From Actinomycetes bacterium (GTDB taxonomy: Bacteria; Actinomycetota; Acidimicrobiia; Acidimicrobiales; Acidimicrobiaceae), in contig JAKBSX010000055.1 in NCBI GenBank assembly GCA_021844725.1, forward strand, positions 1 to 9,762: a stretch of DNA of 9,762 nucleotides, read 5' to 3'. Both the position numbers and the translations under genes were made by a program. How positions within the stretch are numbered: position 1 is the first letter of the stretch; each line of letters starts with the position of its first letter. The notes under the pieces were generated by a model that was not told the DNA's origin, ran no database searches, and was given only the letters and a program-made list of their open reading frames with translations. This document shows positions 1 through 6,454 of this stretch, in pieces.

Positions 1-105
1 CACAGGTGCGGGAATCAAAAAATTTGTTGCGCAGATAATTATTTTGTAGCAAGATATAAGTATCGTAATTACACGAATGATATTTAGGGTTAGGAGGGGT
101 CGGCC

Positions 106-381
106 ATGGGGGAAGTTGTCCGACTTGCAGAATATGGTCTTGGCGATTGGCAGGAGTTTGCTCAATGCAGGGGACGGGACCCTGAGATTTTCTATCCACA
201 GAGGGGAGTGCCTACCGCATCTGCCAAGGCCCTCTGCCGTGAATGTCCCGTGAAAGCGCAGTGCCTGGAGCATGCTCTTATCAATGAGGAGCGATTCGGC
301 ATTTGGGGGGGACTCAGCGAAAGGGAACGGAAAAAGCTATACCGGGAACGACGCAGGAATCTCCAGTCTTCAAGTTTTTAA
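106..381 (+). CDS. WhiB-family [4Fe-4S] transcriptional regulator (first copy)
   Basis: A 91-residue WhiB-like protein. Four cysteines (C21, C44, C47, C53) in a C-x22-C-x2-C-x5-C arrangement would bind a redox- and NO-sensitive [4Fe-4S] cluster. They are followed by the family G[IV]WGG turn (GIWGG, 65-69) and an Arg/Lys-rich C-terminal tail (73-84) expected to contact DNA or act with the primary sigma factor. Length is normal for the family. The ATG is supported by a strong Shine-Dalgarno AGGAGGGG at 92-99, 6 nt upstream. A TATAAG at 55-60 could be a -10 element, but I see no convincing -35. The gene converges on ftcD with a 21-nt gap and no visible terminator. WhiB proteins are essentially restricted to Actinobacteria and their phages. 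Family certain; target genes and subclass not determinable here. Confidence 0.95.
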   Translation: MGEVVRLAEYGLGDWQEFAQCRGRDPEIFYPQRGVPTASAKALCRECPVKAQCLEHALINEERFGIWGGLSERERKKLYRERRRNLQSSSF

Positions 382-402
382 GAAAGGACTTTGTTCGAAA
401 AC

Positions 403-1212
403 TTAGGCGTTCGGGTCAATTTGCTTGGACGAGCTACGAATCTCGATTGATTTCTTAGGTGAAAGGTCTAGCTTTTCCCAGTATTGCTGAGGTGTATTGC
501 GTATGACATCTAGAGGTGCAAGTCCAACCAGTTCTCCGTGATCGACTTCTGCGAGTTCTTCAACGTCACTGAAGAACTCGAATATGCCATGGTTGAATGG
601 ATCGATTAAGTTCGCTGAAACTTGCACCCGGTTTCCAACTTGTAACCCGAGGGTTCTGAAGTAACTCGATCTGACTTTTGCTGCAACCGATTTGGCGAGC
701 TCGAGATCATTCTCTTTGAGATAAAGATTGTATGCTACCAATATGCCTCTCGCGCCAACTGCTATCGCCCCATATCTAGGGTGGCGAATCATAGGGCCAA
801 AATCTGGAGCAATTGAACTAAACGCGGATTTTCTAATTTCAGGAAGGGTTCTGTGTTCTCCATAAAGGAAGATCGGAACCTCAAATTTGTCGGAAACTTC
901 AAATGCGTACTGGCGGCTAATTTTTATCGCCTCTGCCATCGGGTATCCGTCCCAAGGGACGAATGGGACAACGTCCACGATGCCGATTCTTGGATGTACT
1001 CCCTCATGCTTGGCAATGTCCAGGAGTTGAAATGTTTTTTCGGTTAGCAATATTGCGGAATGATATACGTCAGGGCCATAAAGCGTAAATACCGAGCGAT
1101 TATGGTAAGGGTCACTATGGATATCAAGCAAAGCGGCCCCAGCTGATTTTGCAAGGTCTGCTATTATTGAGCGATTGGCGCCTTCGCTGATATTTATAAC
1201 ACATTCGAACAA
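403..1212 (-). CDS. ftcD: Glutamate formimidoyltransferase (FtcD-like)
   Basis: A 269-residue cytosolic enzyme of the formiminotransferase family, which moves the formimino (or formyl) group between formimino-glutamate and tetrahydrofolate, linking histidine breakdown to one-carbon metabolism. Seen: ECVINISEG (3-11), the DPYHNRSV block (34-41) and HPRIGIVDVVPFVP (73-86). H73 in the last block probably corresponds to the catalytic His of mammalian FtcD. The N-terminal domain covers about 1-170 and the C-terminal domain the rest. It is monofunctional, with no cyclodeaminase part, and somewhat shorter than the usual ~300 residues. The start is TTG (1210-1212): no ATG or GTG lies in frame upstream before the preceding gene, an AGAGGA (1226-1231) lies 13 nt upstream, and the family motif begins two codons in. 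It lies 29 nt after the minus-strand whiB-like gene and is probably cotranscribed. No other histidine-utilisation gene is in the window, so a general folate role is possible. Confidence 0.88.
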   Translation of the reverse strand: MFECVINISEGANRSIIADLAKSAGAALLDIHSDPYHNRSVFTLYGPDVYHSAILLTEKTFQLLDIAKHEGVHPRIGIVDVVPFVPWDGYPMAEAIKISRQYAFEVSDKFEVPIFLYGEHRTLPEIRKSAFSSIAPDFGPMIRHPRYGAIAVGARGILVAYNLYLKENDLELAKSVAAKVRSSYFRTLGLQVGNRVQVSANLIDPFNHGIFEFFSDVEELAEVDHGELVGLAPLDVIRNTPQQYWEKLDLSPKKSIEIRSSSKQIDPNA

Positions 1213-1241
1213 AGCGGCTTTGACGTCCTCTGGGTTCGTTG

Positions 1242-1517
1242 TTACTCTGAAATAGTTATCTCGGGACTTTGAAAGGGATTCTTGTTGGCCCTCGCGAGCC
1301 TGCGGGATCTCGCTATTCTGCGGCGCTCCCGCTCTGATTCACCGCCCCAAACCCCATGGTCGATATGATTTGCAATCGCATATTCCAGGCAGGTTGCCCT
1401 TACCTTGCAGGTTACGCAAATCTTTTTGGCTACTTCTACACCAACACCATCGCTTGGGAAAAATAGCTCAGGAGGTAGATCTCGGCATTTTCCCTTGGCC
1501 ATCCAACTGGTATCCAT
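1242..1517 (-). CDS. WhiB-family [4Fe-4S] transcriptional regulator (second copy)
   Basis: A 91-residue WhiB-like protein. Cysteines C11, C34, C37 and C43 give the same C-x22-C-x2-C-x5-C spacing as the first copy, followed by GVWGG (55-59), SERERRR (61-67) and a basic tail. Outside these motifs the two proteins differ clearly, so they are old paralogues rather than a recent duplication. The ATG (1515-1517) has a strong Shine-Dalgarno AGGAGGG at 1523-1529, 5 nt upstream. It heads a probable two-gene unit with ftcD. Its upstream region holds a promoter-like pair (1582-1610) overlapped by direct and inverted repeats, so regulation at that site, possibly autoregulation, is plausible but unproven. 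The TTG start of ftcD and short gap suggest the two are translated from one message. Family assignment firm; subclass uncertain. Confidence 0.95.
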   Translation of the reverse strand: MDTSWMAKGKCRDLPPELFFPSDGVGVEVAKKICVTCKVRATCLEYAIANHIDHGVWGGESERERRRIARSRRLARANKNPFQSPEITISE

Positions 1518-1563
1518 GGCTTCCCTCCTAAGTCTATAAGCGTCCAGCGTGAATCCTGAATGT

Positions 1564-1601
1564 CTTTGCTTCGCTGAAGAGAATTTAGCTTTGCTTCAGC
1601 G
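1564..1601. repeat. Overlapping direct and inverted repeats, operator-like
   Basis: CTTTGCTTC occurs twice in direct orientation (1564-1572 and 1589-1597; 25-nt period). CGCTGAAG (1572-1579) is repeated inverted as CTTCAGCG (1594-1601) with a 14-nt spacer. The block covers the -10 and most of the spacer of the candidate whiB promoter. A further TTCGCTGAA lies at 1748-1756. This would suit a dimeric repressor or autoregulator; as RNA it could also form an 8-bp stem. Confidence 0.5.
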
Positions 1602-1610
1602 GAAGATCAA
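1582..1610 (-). promoter_or_regulatory. Candidate promoter for the minus-strand whiB-ftcD unit
   Basis: Read on the minus strand, TTGATC (1605-1610) and TAAATT (1582-1587) are separated by exactly 17 nt. Each matches 4 of 6 bases of the sigma70-type -35 (TTGACA) and -10 (TATAAT) hexamers. The -10 lies about 65 nt before the whiB start codon, which leaves room for a short leader with the Shine-Dalgarno. Match quality is only moderate in an AT-rich gap, so this is a prediction. Confidence 0.35.
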
Positions 1611-1904
1611 TTCGTTAGATTTTTTGTCTAACCATTTAGACCTTATATGTATTTCGTAATCAGGCCAAATTTGTATCACTTAATAGCAGTTTTTCTTTTT
1701 ACTTTATCTGGAAAGTATTAAACCATACTGAGATTAGTCTCAATTTTTTCGCTGAATTGTCTCGGTGAGTTTCCAATTTTGCTAATTTGCAAGATTGCCA
1801 TATCGGCAAGATTTTAAAAGATAGGGTTAGAACACACAATACCGGATGAACCGGTGCTGGTTTGGAACTGAAGTTATCCGGATGCCTTTTTAAATGCAAA
1901 GCCG

Positions 1905-3080
1905 GTGGGATGGGGAAATTTTAGGTTGGTCGATCAAGAACCAATATCAGTAGGGTCTGAGCCCGCGACTTCTGACGGGATAAAACATCTACTGCGTCGG
2001 CAAAATCTTTATATGGTGATGGTTTTTTACGCCTGCCTGCGTGCTGTTCTTGTATTAGCCTCCCTGGTGGCAGAAAAGATAACTCGTGGGTCCAGTTGGT
2101 TGACCCCTTTTGCGGCCTGGGATGGGCATTGGTACATTCAAGTGTCTAAGACTTGGTACGGTACCTCCCACACCATTGCTCCAACCACGACTTATTCTGC
2201 AGGTGGTTTTGAACCAGCTTGGCCACTAGTTATCAAAGGCGGTACGTATCTAGGTTTGAGCAGTACTCTGTCTGCTTATGTCATGTCGGTACTGCTGGGG
2301 GGAGTGACAGTCTATGGCCTTTGGATTCTAAGCGTTGAACTGGTGGGAACTAAAGACTCCAAGATGTCAACTTTAGCGGTGTTGGCATTTCCGGGTTCAG
2401 CGGTTGTATTTGGGATGGCTTACTCGGAAGTGCTAAGCGTGGGATTGGCGGCCTTCACTCTTCTGTTCATGCTCCGGGGAAAGTGGCTTGCCGCGTCAGC
2501 GGCAGGAGTGATACTTACTCTAACTAGCGCTATCGCGGTAATTATCGTTGTTCCGCTTTTGGTTGAATCGATCATCCGAATTCGTCGTCTAAAGGATTAT
2601 AAATCCTTTATCCCGGTGGTGGTTGCCCCCTTGGGTTTTGTTGGATTCGTTCTCTATTTGGCGTATCTTTCAGGAGATCCGTTTTACTGGTGGAAGCTCC
2701 AAGGCCAAGCCTGGGGGGCCAAGGTTGATCCAACGTATATATTTCACTGGGTTACTTCACTTAGTGGGAGTGCCTGGGGCATGTACTGGTTAGCGATGGC
2801 AGGGTTGTTATTCATGATTGTTCTCCTATGGGTCAGCATTAAATCGTCGATTCCGTTATCAATTAAGGCCTATTGTTTCTCAATTGCGGTGATGACTTTG
2901 ATAAATCCAGCACTTGGACCGAAACCAAGATTTTTGCTTTGGATGTTTCCGGCGTTACTTTGTTTTCCATTACGATTCAAAAAGTCCTGGCTGATGGTAG
3001 TGGTAGTGTCGCTGGCATGGATGCTTCCGCTTTTGTTCATCGCATATACCACCTTGGGGAATGTGGTAGCACAGCCGTAA
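1905..3080 (+). CDS. GT-C fold integral membrane mannosyltransferase, PIG-V-like
   Basis: A 391-residue polytopic membrane protein resembling bacterial PIG-V/GT-C glycosyltransferases, which use polyprenyl-phosphate sugar donors on the outer face of the membrane. A first membrane segment (about 36-56) is followed by the acidic loop motif WDGHWY (72-77), typical of this group (WDxxWY) and likely containing the catalytic Asp D73. Next come FPGSAVVFGMAYSEVL (162-177), the typical family block with YSE, and several helices (about 120-145, 155-190, 195-220, 236-256, 292-311, 320-335, 362-382). A late PRFLLWMFPAL segment (341-351) matches the family's conserved Arg-containing element. The start is uncertain: the GTG at 1905 has no clear Shine-Dalgarno, and a TTG at 1926 or the ATG at 2013 just before the first helix are possible. 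It stands alone on this strand after a large regulatory gap. The acceptor (glycolipid or protein) cannot be told. Confidence 0.75.
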   Translation: MGWGNFRLVDQEPISVGSEPATSDGIKHLLRRQNLYMVMVFYACLRAVLVLASLVAEKITRGSSWLTPFAAWDGHWYIQVSKTWYGTSHTIAPTTTYSAGGFEPAWPLVIKGGTYLGLSSTLSAYVMSVLLGGVTVYGLWILSVELVGTKDSKMSTLAVLAFPGSAVVFGMAYSEVLSVGLAAFTLLFMLRGKWLAASAAGVILTLTSAIAVIIVVPLLVESIIRIRRLKDYKSFIPVVVAPLGFVGFVLYLAYLSGDPFYWWKLQGQAWGAKVDPTYIFHWVTSLSGSAWGMYWLAMAGLLFMIVLLWVSIKSSIPLSIKAYCFSIAVMTLINPALGPKPRFLLWMFPALLCFPLRFKKSWLMVVVVSLAWMLPLLFIAYTTLGNVVAQP

Positions 3081-3161
3081 AACGGGGAACTGGAATCCTT
3101 ATACATCTAAGGTTGGACTTTATGGCAATATATGCCTGGGTGGCTGGCTTGGTAGCATATT

Positions 3162-3177
3162 CTTGTATCAATACAAG
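3162..3177. repeat. 16-bp inverted repeat just upstream of a ribosome binding site
   Basis: CTTGTAT (3162-3168) and ATACAAG (3171-3177) form perfect 7-bp arms around a 2-nt centre. The repeat ends 4 nt before the AAGGAG Shine-Dalgarno (3182-3187) of the gene at 3196. The 2-nt centre is too tight for an ideal RNA loop, so a DNA operator is the more natural reading. Confidence 0.5.
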
Positions 3178-3195
3178 GTTCAAGGAGTCCATAAA

Positions 3196-3471
3196 ATGCC
3201 GACTGATTCCCACACAAATTTTGTTCCAAATGCCAAATTGAAGGTTGTTTATTTAGGTCCGGTTGCACCCCATTGGGACGTTCTGGGCATTAATGGCGAG
3301 AGGGATGTTGTCGAAGATTTTCGTCAGAGGATAAATGCAAGACTTTTACTTTTACCCCCACATGATCCTCAGTTCAAGAGAAATAGAGAGAGAATCATAA
3401 GGGATGCCGAGCGTGAGGGAATTGTGATTGAATGGGATCTCGGCGTCGTAGATGATGATTACGATGTTTGA
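3196..3471 (+). CDS. Small soluble protein of unknown function
   Basis: A 91-residue protein I do not recognise. The ATG at 3196 is chosen over an in-frame TTG at 3163 because AAGGAG (3182-3187) sits 8 nt upstream. The sequence has no membrane segment or signal peptide. Residues 15-22 (LKVVYLGP) look like a beta strand leading into PHWDV (25-29). A charged helix (about 36-47) is followed by the strand and turn LLLLPPHDP (50-58), a strongly charged helix (60-73) and a final strand VIEWDLG (77-83). The tail is acidic (DDDYD). The alternation of strands and helices suggests a compact folded domain. The PPHDP block and the tryptophans look like conserved-family positions rather than random coding, but I assign no function. 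It follows the mannosyltransferase by 115 nt and converges with the zincin-like gene. Confidence 0.72.
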   Translation: MPTDSHTNFVPNAKLKVVYLGPVAPHWDVLGINGERDVVEDFRQRINARLLLLPPHDPQFKRNRERIIRDAEREGIVIEWDLGVVDDDYDV

Positions 3472-3509
3472 CTCACTCTAATCCACGGGTAAGAGTATTT
3501 GGATTTGTG

Positions 3510-4700
3510 TTAGGAATCGAATTCCAGCCTTGCAAGCCAGAGTCCCGGCGCTTCTAATTCTGAAGGAGTTGGGAAAGCACCTTGGCGAAGCCAGATAGGA
3601 CTGACGCCTTCCTCCCCAGCCCTTTCTATCACGCCTTTGATAAAAGTTTCCCCTTTTTCTATCCATGCTTTCGAGACTTCGATACCAAAGAACTGTTCTG
3701 ACAGGCGTTCTCCATCAGATCGTTCGATTCGTCTGCGCAGAAATGCTTCACTTATTGCTGAACTATTTCCGAGCAACCTGGCTCCGATTGTTTCAATCGC
3801 GTATGATGCAACGCCTTCTACCACCGCTAGGGTTGTCGAAATGTCGGTCACTATGTTTTTTTGGTTTTCGCTGGGTTGAGTGGAACCAAATATGCCGGTT
3901 GGGTCTGAAAGTGCTTCCTGAATTGTCTCAGGATTGTTTAAATCAAGCTGACCGAGTCGGTTTTGAACGTCTTTGAGACTGGTATTTGATGCTTGGATAT
4001 GGCGGGTAATTAGGGATTCGATTCTTTCTGATACCAATTTGCAGGAAATTATCGAATACATAACTAACTCGTGAAGTGTCGCCCAAAGTCTCACCTGGTC
4101 GAGCGGAAGCTCCCATTCTTTGGCAAATTGGTCTACGTTGTAAGCAATTATCATTGGAGCGGTGTTTGCGATCCTTGGGACTGGTATTTCATATGACCCA
4201 AAGGCTACTTTCGCCAGATGGCCAACCATCGATCCCAGCTGCATCGCAATCATAGAGGGGCCAACCATTTTTGAAAGATTTTGGATCATTTGAGAAAAGT
4301 TGGCGTCCTGGTCTAGATTTGCCGGAACTTCCTGGCTCTCTGATATTGATCCGTCGCCGATCTCAACCTGTTGCTGGAACATCTTTGCATACTTTTCCCA
4401 ATCAGCAATTGTTCTATGGGCCCAATCCACTCTGGTAACCACCTCCACCCTGCTATTGGAGCCAGAGGAGGGCAGGGCAGTGAAATCTCTCAGGTGGATG
4501 TCAATAATTTTTAGGAGTTCCTCGTACTTAATTCTGTCTATGGGATCCACATTTGGTTGATTGGGTGGATCATTTGCAACTGATATCGCCATCTGTCTTG
4601 CCATTTCTGACGACATTCCATGCTGTGAGCCAAGCATCTTCAATAAGTCACCTAGAAGGAATTCAAATGGGTTGGATCCAGACGAAAATGGATTAGTCAT
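3510..4700 (-). CDS. DUF2342 / Zincin_2 family protein with a degenerate HExxH motif
   Basis: A 396-residue protein matching the actinobacterial zincin-like metallopeptidase type 2 family (DUF2342). Supporting features are a Gly/Phe-rich N-terminus (NPFEFLLGDLLKMLG, 9-23), the VDWAH block (91-95), a long central helix region (135-165), LWATLHELVMYS (205-216) and VVEGVASYAIETIG (293-306). The C-terminus ends in PSELEAPGLWLARL, the usual family ending. Length is near family average. The zinc-binding HExxH is H210-E-L-V-M214, so the second His is Met, and the EGH element expected near 295 reads EGV. Catalytic zinc binding is therefore doubtful and a non-enzymatic role is likely. The start ATG has only a weak Shine-Dalgarno. 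It lies 35 nt downstream of the PDZ protein gene on the same strand and is probably cotranscribed. In mycobacteria DUF2342 and a YlbL-like PDZ gene are also neighbours (from memory). Confidence 0.85.
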   Translation of the reverse strand: MTNPFSSGSNPFEFLLGDLLKMLGSQHGMSSEMARQMAISVANDPPNQPNVDPIDRIKYEELLKIIDIHLRDFTALPSSGSNSRVEVVTRVDWAHRTIADWEKYAKMFQQQVEIGDGSISESQEVPANLDQDANFSQMIQNLSKMVGPSMIAMQLGSMVGHLAKVAFGSYEIPVPRIANTAPMIIAYNVDQFAKEWELPLDQVRLWATLHELVMYSIISCKLVSERIESLITRHIQASNTSLKDVQNRLGQLDLNNPETIQEALSDPTGIFGSTQPSENQKNIVTDISTTLAVVEGVASYAIETIGARLLGNSSAISEAFLRRRIERSDGERLSEQFFGIEVSKAWIEKGETFIKGVIERAGEEGVSPIWLRQGAFPTPSELEAPGLWLARLEFDS

Positions 4701-4735
4701 GGTTTCATCGTACTCGCTAAGAGTGAAATAGGAGT

Positions 4736-5863
4736 TTAACCGTTGGACTTGACGCCAAGTTGCACCCTAATTTGTTGTGTGATTCCGTTCCTAATGATTG
4801 TTAGTGACACCTGGCTGCCACCCGGTAACTGCGTAAGAATTTTCTGAAGTTGGCTGAGCGAGGAAATTTTCAGATTATTTACTGCCACTATGTCGTCATT
4901 TGGTTTGATTCCAGCAACCTGGGCAGGCGAATTTTTAGCGACAGATAACACTTTTACCCCGGGCGGCAAGGAGGTGCTGGTTGAGTTGGCTCCGTTTTGT
5001 GAGGATACTCCGACGATTCCAAGCCAGCCCTGCGGGGCGCCATTGGCAAGCTCTATTTTTTGGGCAGAAGCAAGCATTGTGGTTAGGGGTGAAATAATCC
5101 ACTGCCCATAAAGGTCGGATAGGCCAAGGCCAAGAGGAACGCCATGGCTATCAACAAATAGCAACCCTTCTGGATTGAGTTTTTGAGATGCATCAGCCAA
5201 AAACGAACCTGACGTGGTTTGGCCATTTGGAAGAACCTGGAATAGACCTGTCTCTTTTATTTGAGAAATGACCAGTTTTGGTTTGCTGGGAGTGACGCCA
5301 ACCCCTATTCCGATAGTCATTTCTCCTGACTTGGTTGTTTCCTGGCTTGCTCCACTTATGAAATTGGTCAAGGTGGAATTTACTTTTAGGACCGCTGTGT
5401 CGGTAGCGCTGTTTTCAGCAACCAGACTGGCTGACATGGCTGGCTTACCATTCACTGTGACTTTGTAGCTTTTAAGTTTTGGAAGTACGTGTGCTGGAGC
5501 CAATATATAGCCGAAAGGTGAGATGGCCAGGCCATACACTACAACTTTTGGCTTGCTGCTGATTTGAATGGATACCAGTGACTGTGCCATTTTGGAAATG
5601 TGGCTTGCAGTGTCAACTCCCAAAGCTACCGTGGAAGCGGGTTTTGCCAAGACTTTGATTTGTGGCGTCGGCCAAAGGGTCTTTGCTGTACCAAGACCAA
5701 GCAAAACCAATCCAATCGCAGCTAGCGAAAGTGCCCATTTTTTACCCCAGCCTGGCTTTCGCCCCGAGTATTCAGACGGGTGCGACCAAATGCGATCTTC
5801 AATTGGCGGAATTCGATCGGATAGCGGTTCTTCGCTATCTTCCCAATCGTCATTCTGGTCCAT
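4736..5863 (-). CDS. Membrane-anchored HtrA-like PDZ protein lacking the catalytic serine
   Basis: A 375-residue protein. A short acidic cytoplasmic N-terminus contains IWSHPSE (25-31), similar to a motif I recall before the membrane anchor of actinobacterial trypsin-like proteins. One membrane helix (about 43-60) leads to an extracytoplasmic chymotrypsin-like domain (about 85-265) and a C-terminal PDZ domain (about 279-370, GWLGIVG to IRVQLG). In the protease domain the His block GYILAPAHVL (118-127, H125) and the Asp block ATDTAVLKV (153-161, D155) match active HtrA proteins. The Ser block usually reading NPGNSGGPLVD is here NPEGLLFVD (230-238), so the NSG core with the nucleophile is gone. 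It probably binds peptides or partners by its PDZ domain without cleaving. A weak AGGT Shine-Dalgarno lies 11 nt upstream of the ATG. It is the first gene of a two-gene unit with the zincin-like gene. Confidence 0.85.
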   Translation of the reverse strand: MDQNDDWEDSEEPLSDRIPPIEDRIWSHPSEYSGRKPGWGKKWALSLAAIGLVLLGLGTAKTLWPTPQIKVLAKPASTVALGVDTASHISKMAQSLVSIQISSKPKVVVYGLAISPFGYILAPAHVLPKLKSYKVTVNGKPAMSASLVAENSATDTAVLKVNSTLTNFISGASQETTKSGEMTIGIGVGVTPSKPKLVISQIKETGLFQVLPNGQTTSGSFLADASQKLNPEGLLFVDSHGVPLGLGLSDLYGQWIISPLTTMLASAQKIELANGAPQGWLGIVGVSSQNGANSTSTSLPPGVKVLSVAKNSPAQVAGIKPNDDIVAVNNLKISSLSQLQKILTQLPGGSQVSLTIIRNGITQQIRVQLGVKSNG

Positions 5864-5953
5864 ATGAATAGGCTACCTAACATATCATTCGTCTTGTGGT
5901 CGGGCTTTTTGCATTATGCCTAGTTTTGTCGGAATGTATTTTAGGATGGAATT
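5864..5953. promoter_or_regulatory. Divergent promoter gap between the HtrA-like gene and moaE
   Basis: 90 bp that must carry the start signals for both directions. On the minus strand CATAAT (5913-5918) matches 5 of 6 bases of a -10 hexamer and sits inside the small palindrome GCAT-T-ATGC (5911-5919); I see no good -35 for it. On the plus strand only the moaE Shine-Dalgarno (AGGATGGA, 5943-5950) is clear. Confidence 0.3.
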
Positions 5954-6451
5954 ATGAGTTCCGATCTAGCTGATGAGTCATCAATGCTTTGTCATCCTGA
6001 TGGTGATCGATGGGTGGCCTTGAGATCAGGTCCTTTACCAATTGAGGAAGCGATGCGCTGGGCTATTGATCCAGCGTGTGGAGCGATAGTCTCTTTTTCA
6101 GGCACGGTTAGGAATTTTAGTGACAACAGGCCAGATGTATCGATTCTGGAATACGAGGCTTACGAGGAGTACGTTGAGCCTAAGTTTCTGGAAATCATCG
6201 ATAATTTGAAGAAACTTTGGCATCAGGTGCACAAAGTGGCAATATTGCATCGAATAGGGAAAATGAATGTTACCGAGTCCTCGGTTTTCATCGTAGTCTC
6301 AGCTGAGCATCGAGAGTCTGCTTTTCAAGCTGCTAAATTTTGTATAGACACCGTTAAGACCTCAGTTCCAATTTGGAAAAAAGAGTTGTGGTCAACTGGA
6401 AGTGATTGGGGATCTGATCCCCAGGACATAGTATCGATTGAGGAGTTGTAA
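5954..6451 (+). CDS. moaE: Molybdopterin synthase catalytic (large) subunit MoaE
   Basis: A 165-residue cytosolic MoaE, which with thiocarboxylated MoaD converts cyclic pyranopterin monophosphate to molybdopterin. Family blocks are seen in order: CGAIVSFSGTVRN (42-54), LEYEAYEEY (65-73), ILHRIGKMNV (97-106), VFIVVSAEHRESAF (111-124) and CIDTVKTSVPIWKKE (130-144). K135 and K142 align with E. coli K119 and K126, the active-site lysines, so the enzyme looks intact. It carries about 20 extra N-terminal residues compared with E. coli MoaE. The ATG has AGGATGGA (5943-5950) a few nt upstream. No moaD or other cofactor gene is in the window, so its partner is encoded elsewhere. It is followed after 3 nt by a small membrane protein gene and then the MreB-like gene, which suggests one operon. 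Confidence 0.95.
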   Translation: MSSDLADESSMLCHPDGDRWVALRSGPLPIEEAMRWAIDPACGAIVSFSGTVRNFSDNRPDVSILEYEAYEEYVEPKFLEIIDNLKKLWHQVHKVAILHRIGKMNVTESSVFIVVSAEHRESAFQAAKFCIDTVKTSVPIWKKELWSTGSDWGSDPQDIVSIEEL

Positions 6452-6454
6452 GAG

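Larger units (their letters stand above)
1518..1904. promoter_or_regulatory. Divergent AT-rich intergenic region between whiB and the mannosyltransferase gene
   Basis: 387 bp without a convincing gene. It holds the whiB Shine-Dalgarno, a candidate whiB promoter and several small palindromes. GTCTAA-N4-TTAGAC (1626-1641) lies upstream of the whiB -35. On the side of the plus-strand gene are TTGCC-N5-GGCAA (1795-1809), ACCGG-N5-CCGGT (1841-1855) and the perfect ATCCGGAT (1876-1883). GCAAGATT is also directly repeated at 1789-1796 and 1806-1813. No tRNA-like fold and no stem followed by a T-run is visible. An open frame on the minus strand here (1699-1899) has low-complexity AT-driven composition and is not called. 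Confidence 0.5.

Noticed and set aside
1626..1641. Stem GTCTAA-N4-TTAGAC beside a run of T as a rho-independent terminator
   Set aside because: The T-run (1620-1625) precedes the stem on the plus strand and becomes an A-run after it on the minus strand, so neither direction gives stem followed by T-run.
1789..1813. tRNA or small structured RNA in the large intergenic gap
   Set aside because: Only short repeats and palindromes are present; no cloverleaf, T-loop signature or long stem is visible.
3122..3241. A 39-residue open frame with a hydrophobic start overlapping the beginning of the 91-residue gene
   Set aside because: It has no Shine-Dalgarno and overlaps the well-supported start at 3196 in another frame; the hydrophobic stretch is short and composition-driven.
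4300..4560. Plus-strand open frame inside the zincin-like gene, and similar frames opposite or across the PDZ, MreB-like, HEAT and YlbL-like genes
   Set aside because: They lie wholly within strongly supported genes, have no family motifs or good ribosome binding sites, and look like by-products of codon use on the coding strand.
5165..5240. Frameshift or sequencing error as cause of the missing Ser block in the HtrA-like gene
   Set aside because: The flanking sequence (NP before, LLFVDSHGVPLGL after) stays in one frame and aligns to the family on both sides, so a simple indel error does not explain it.
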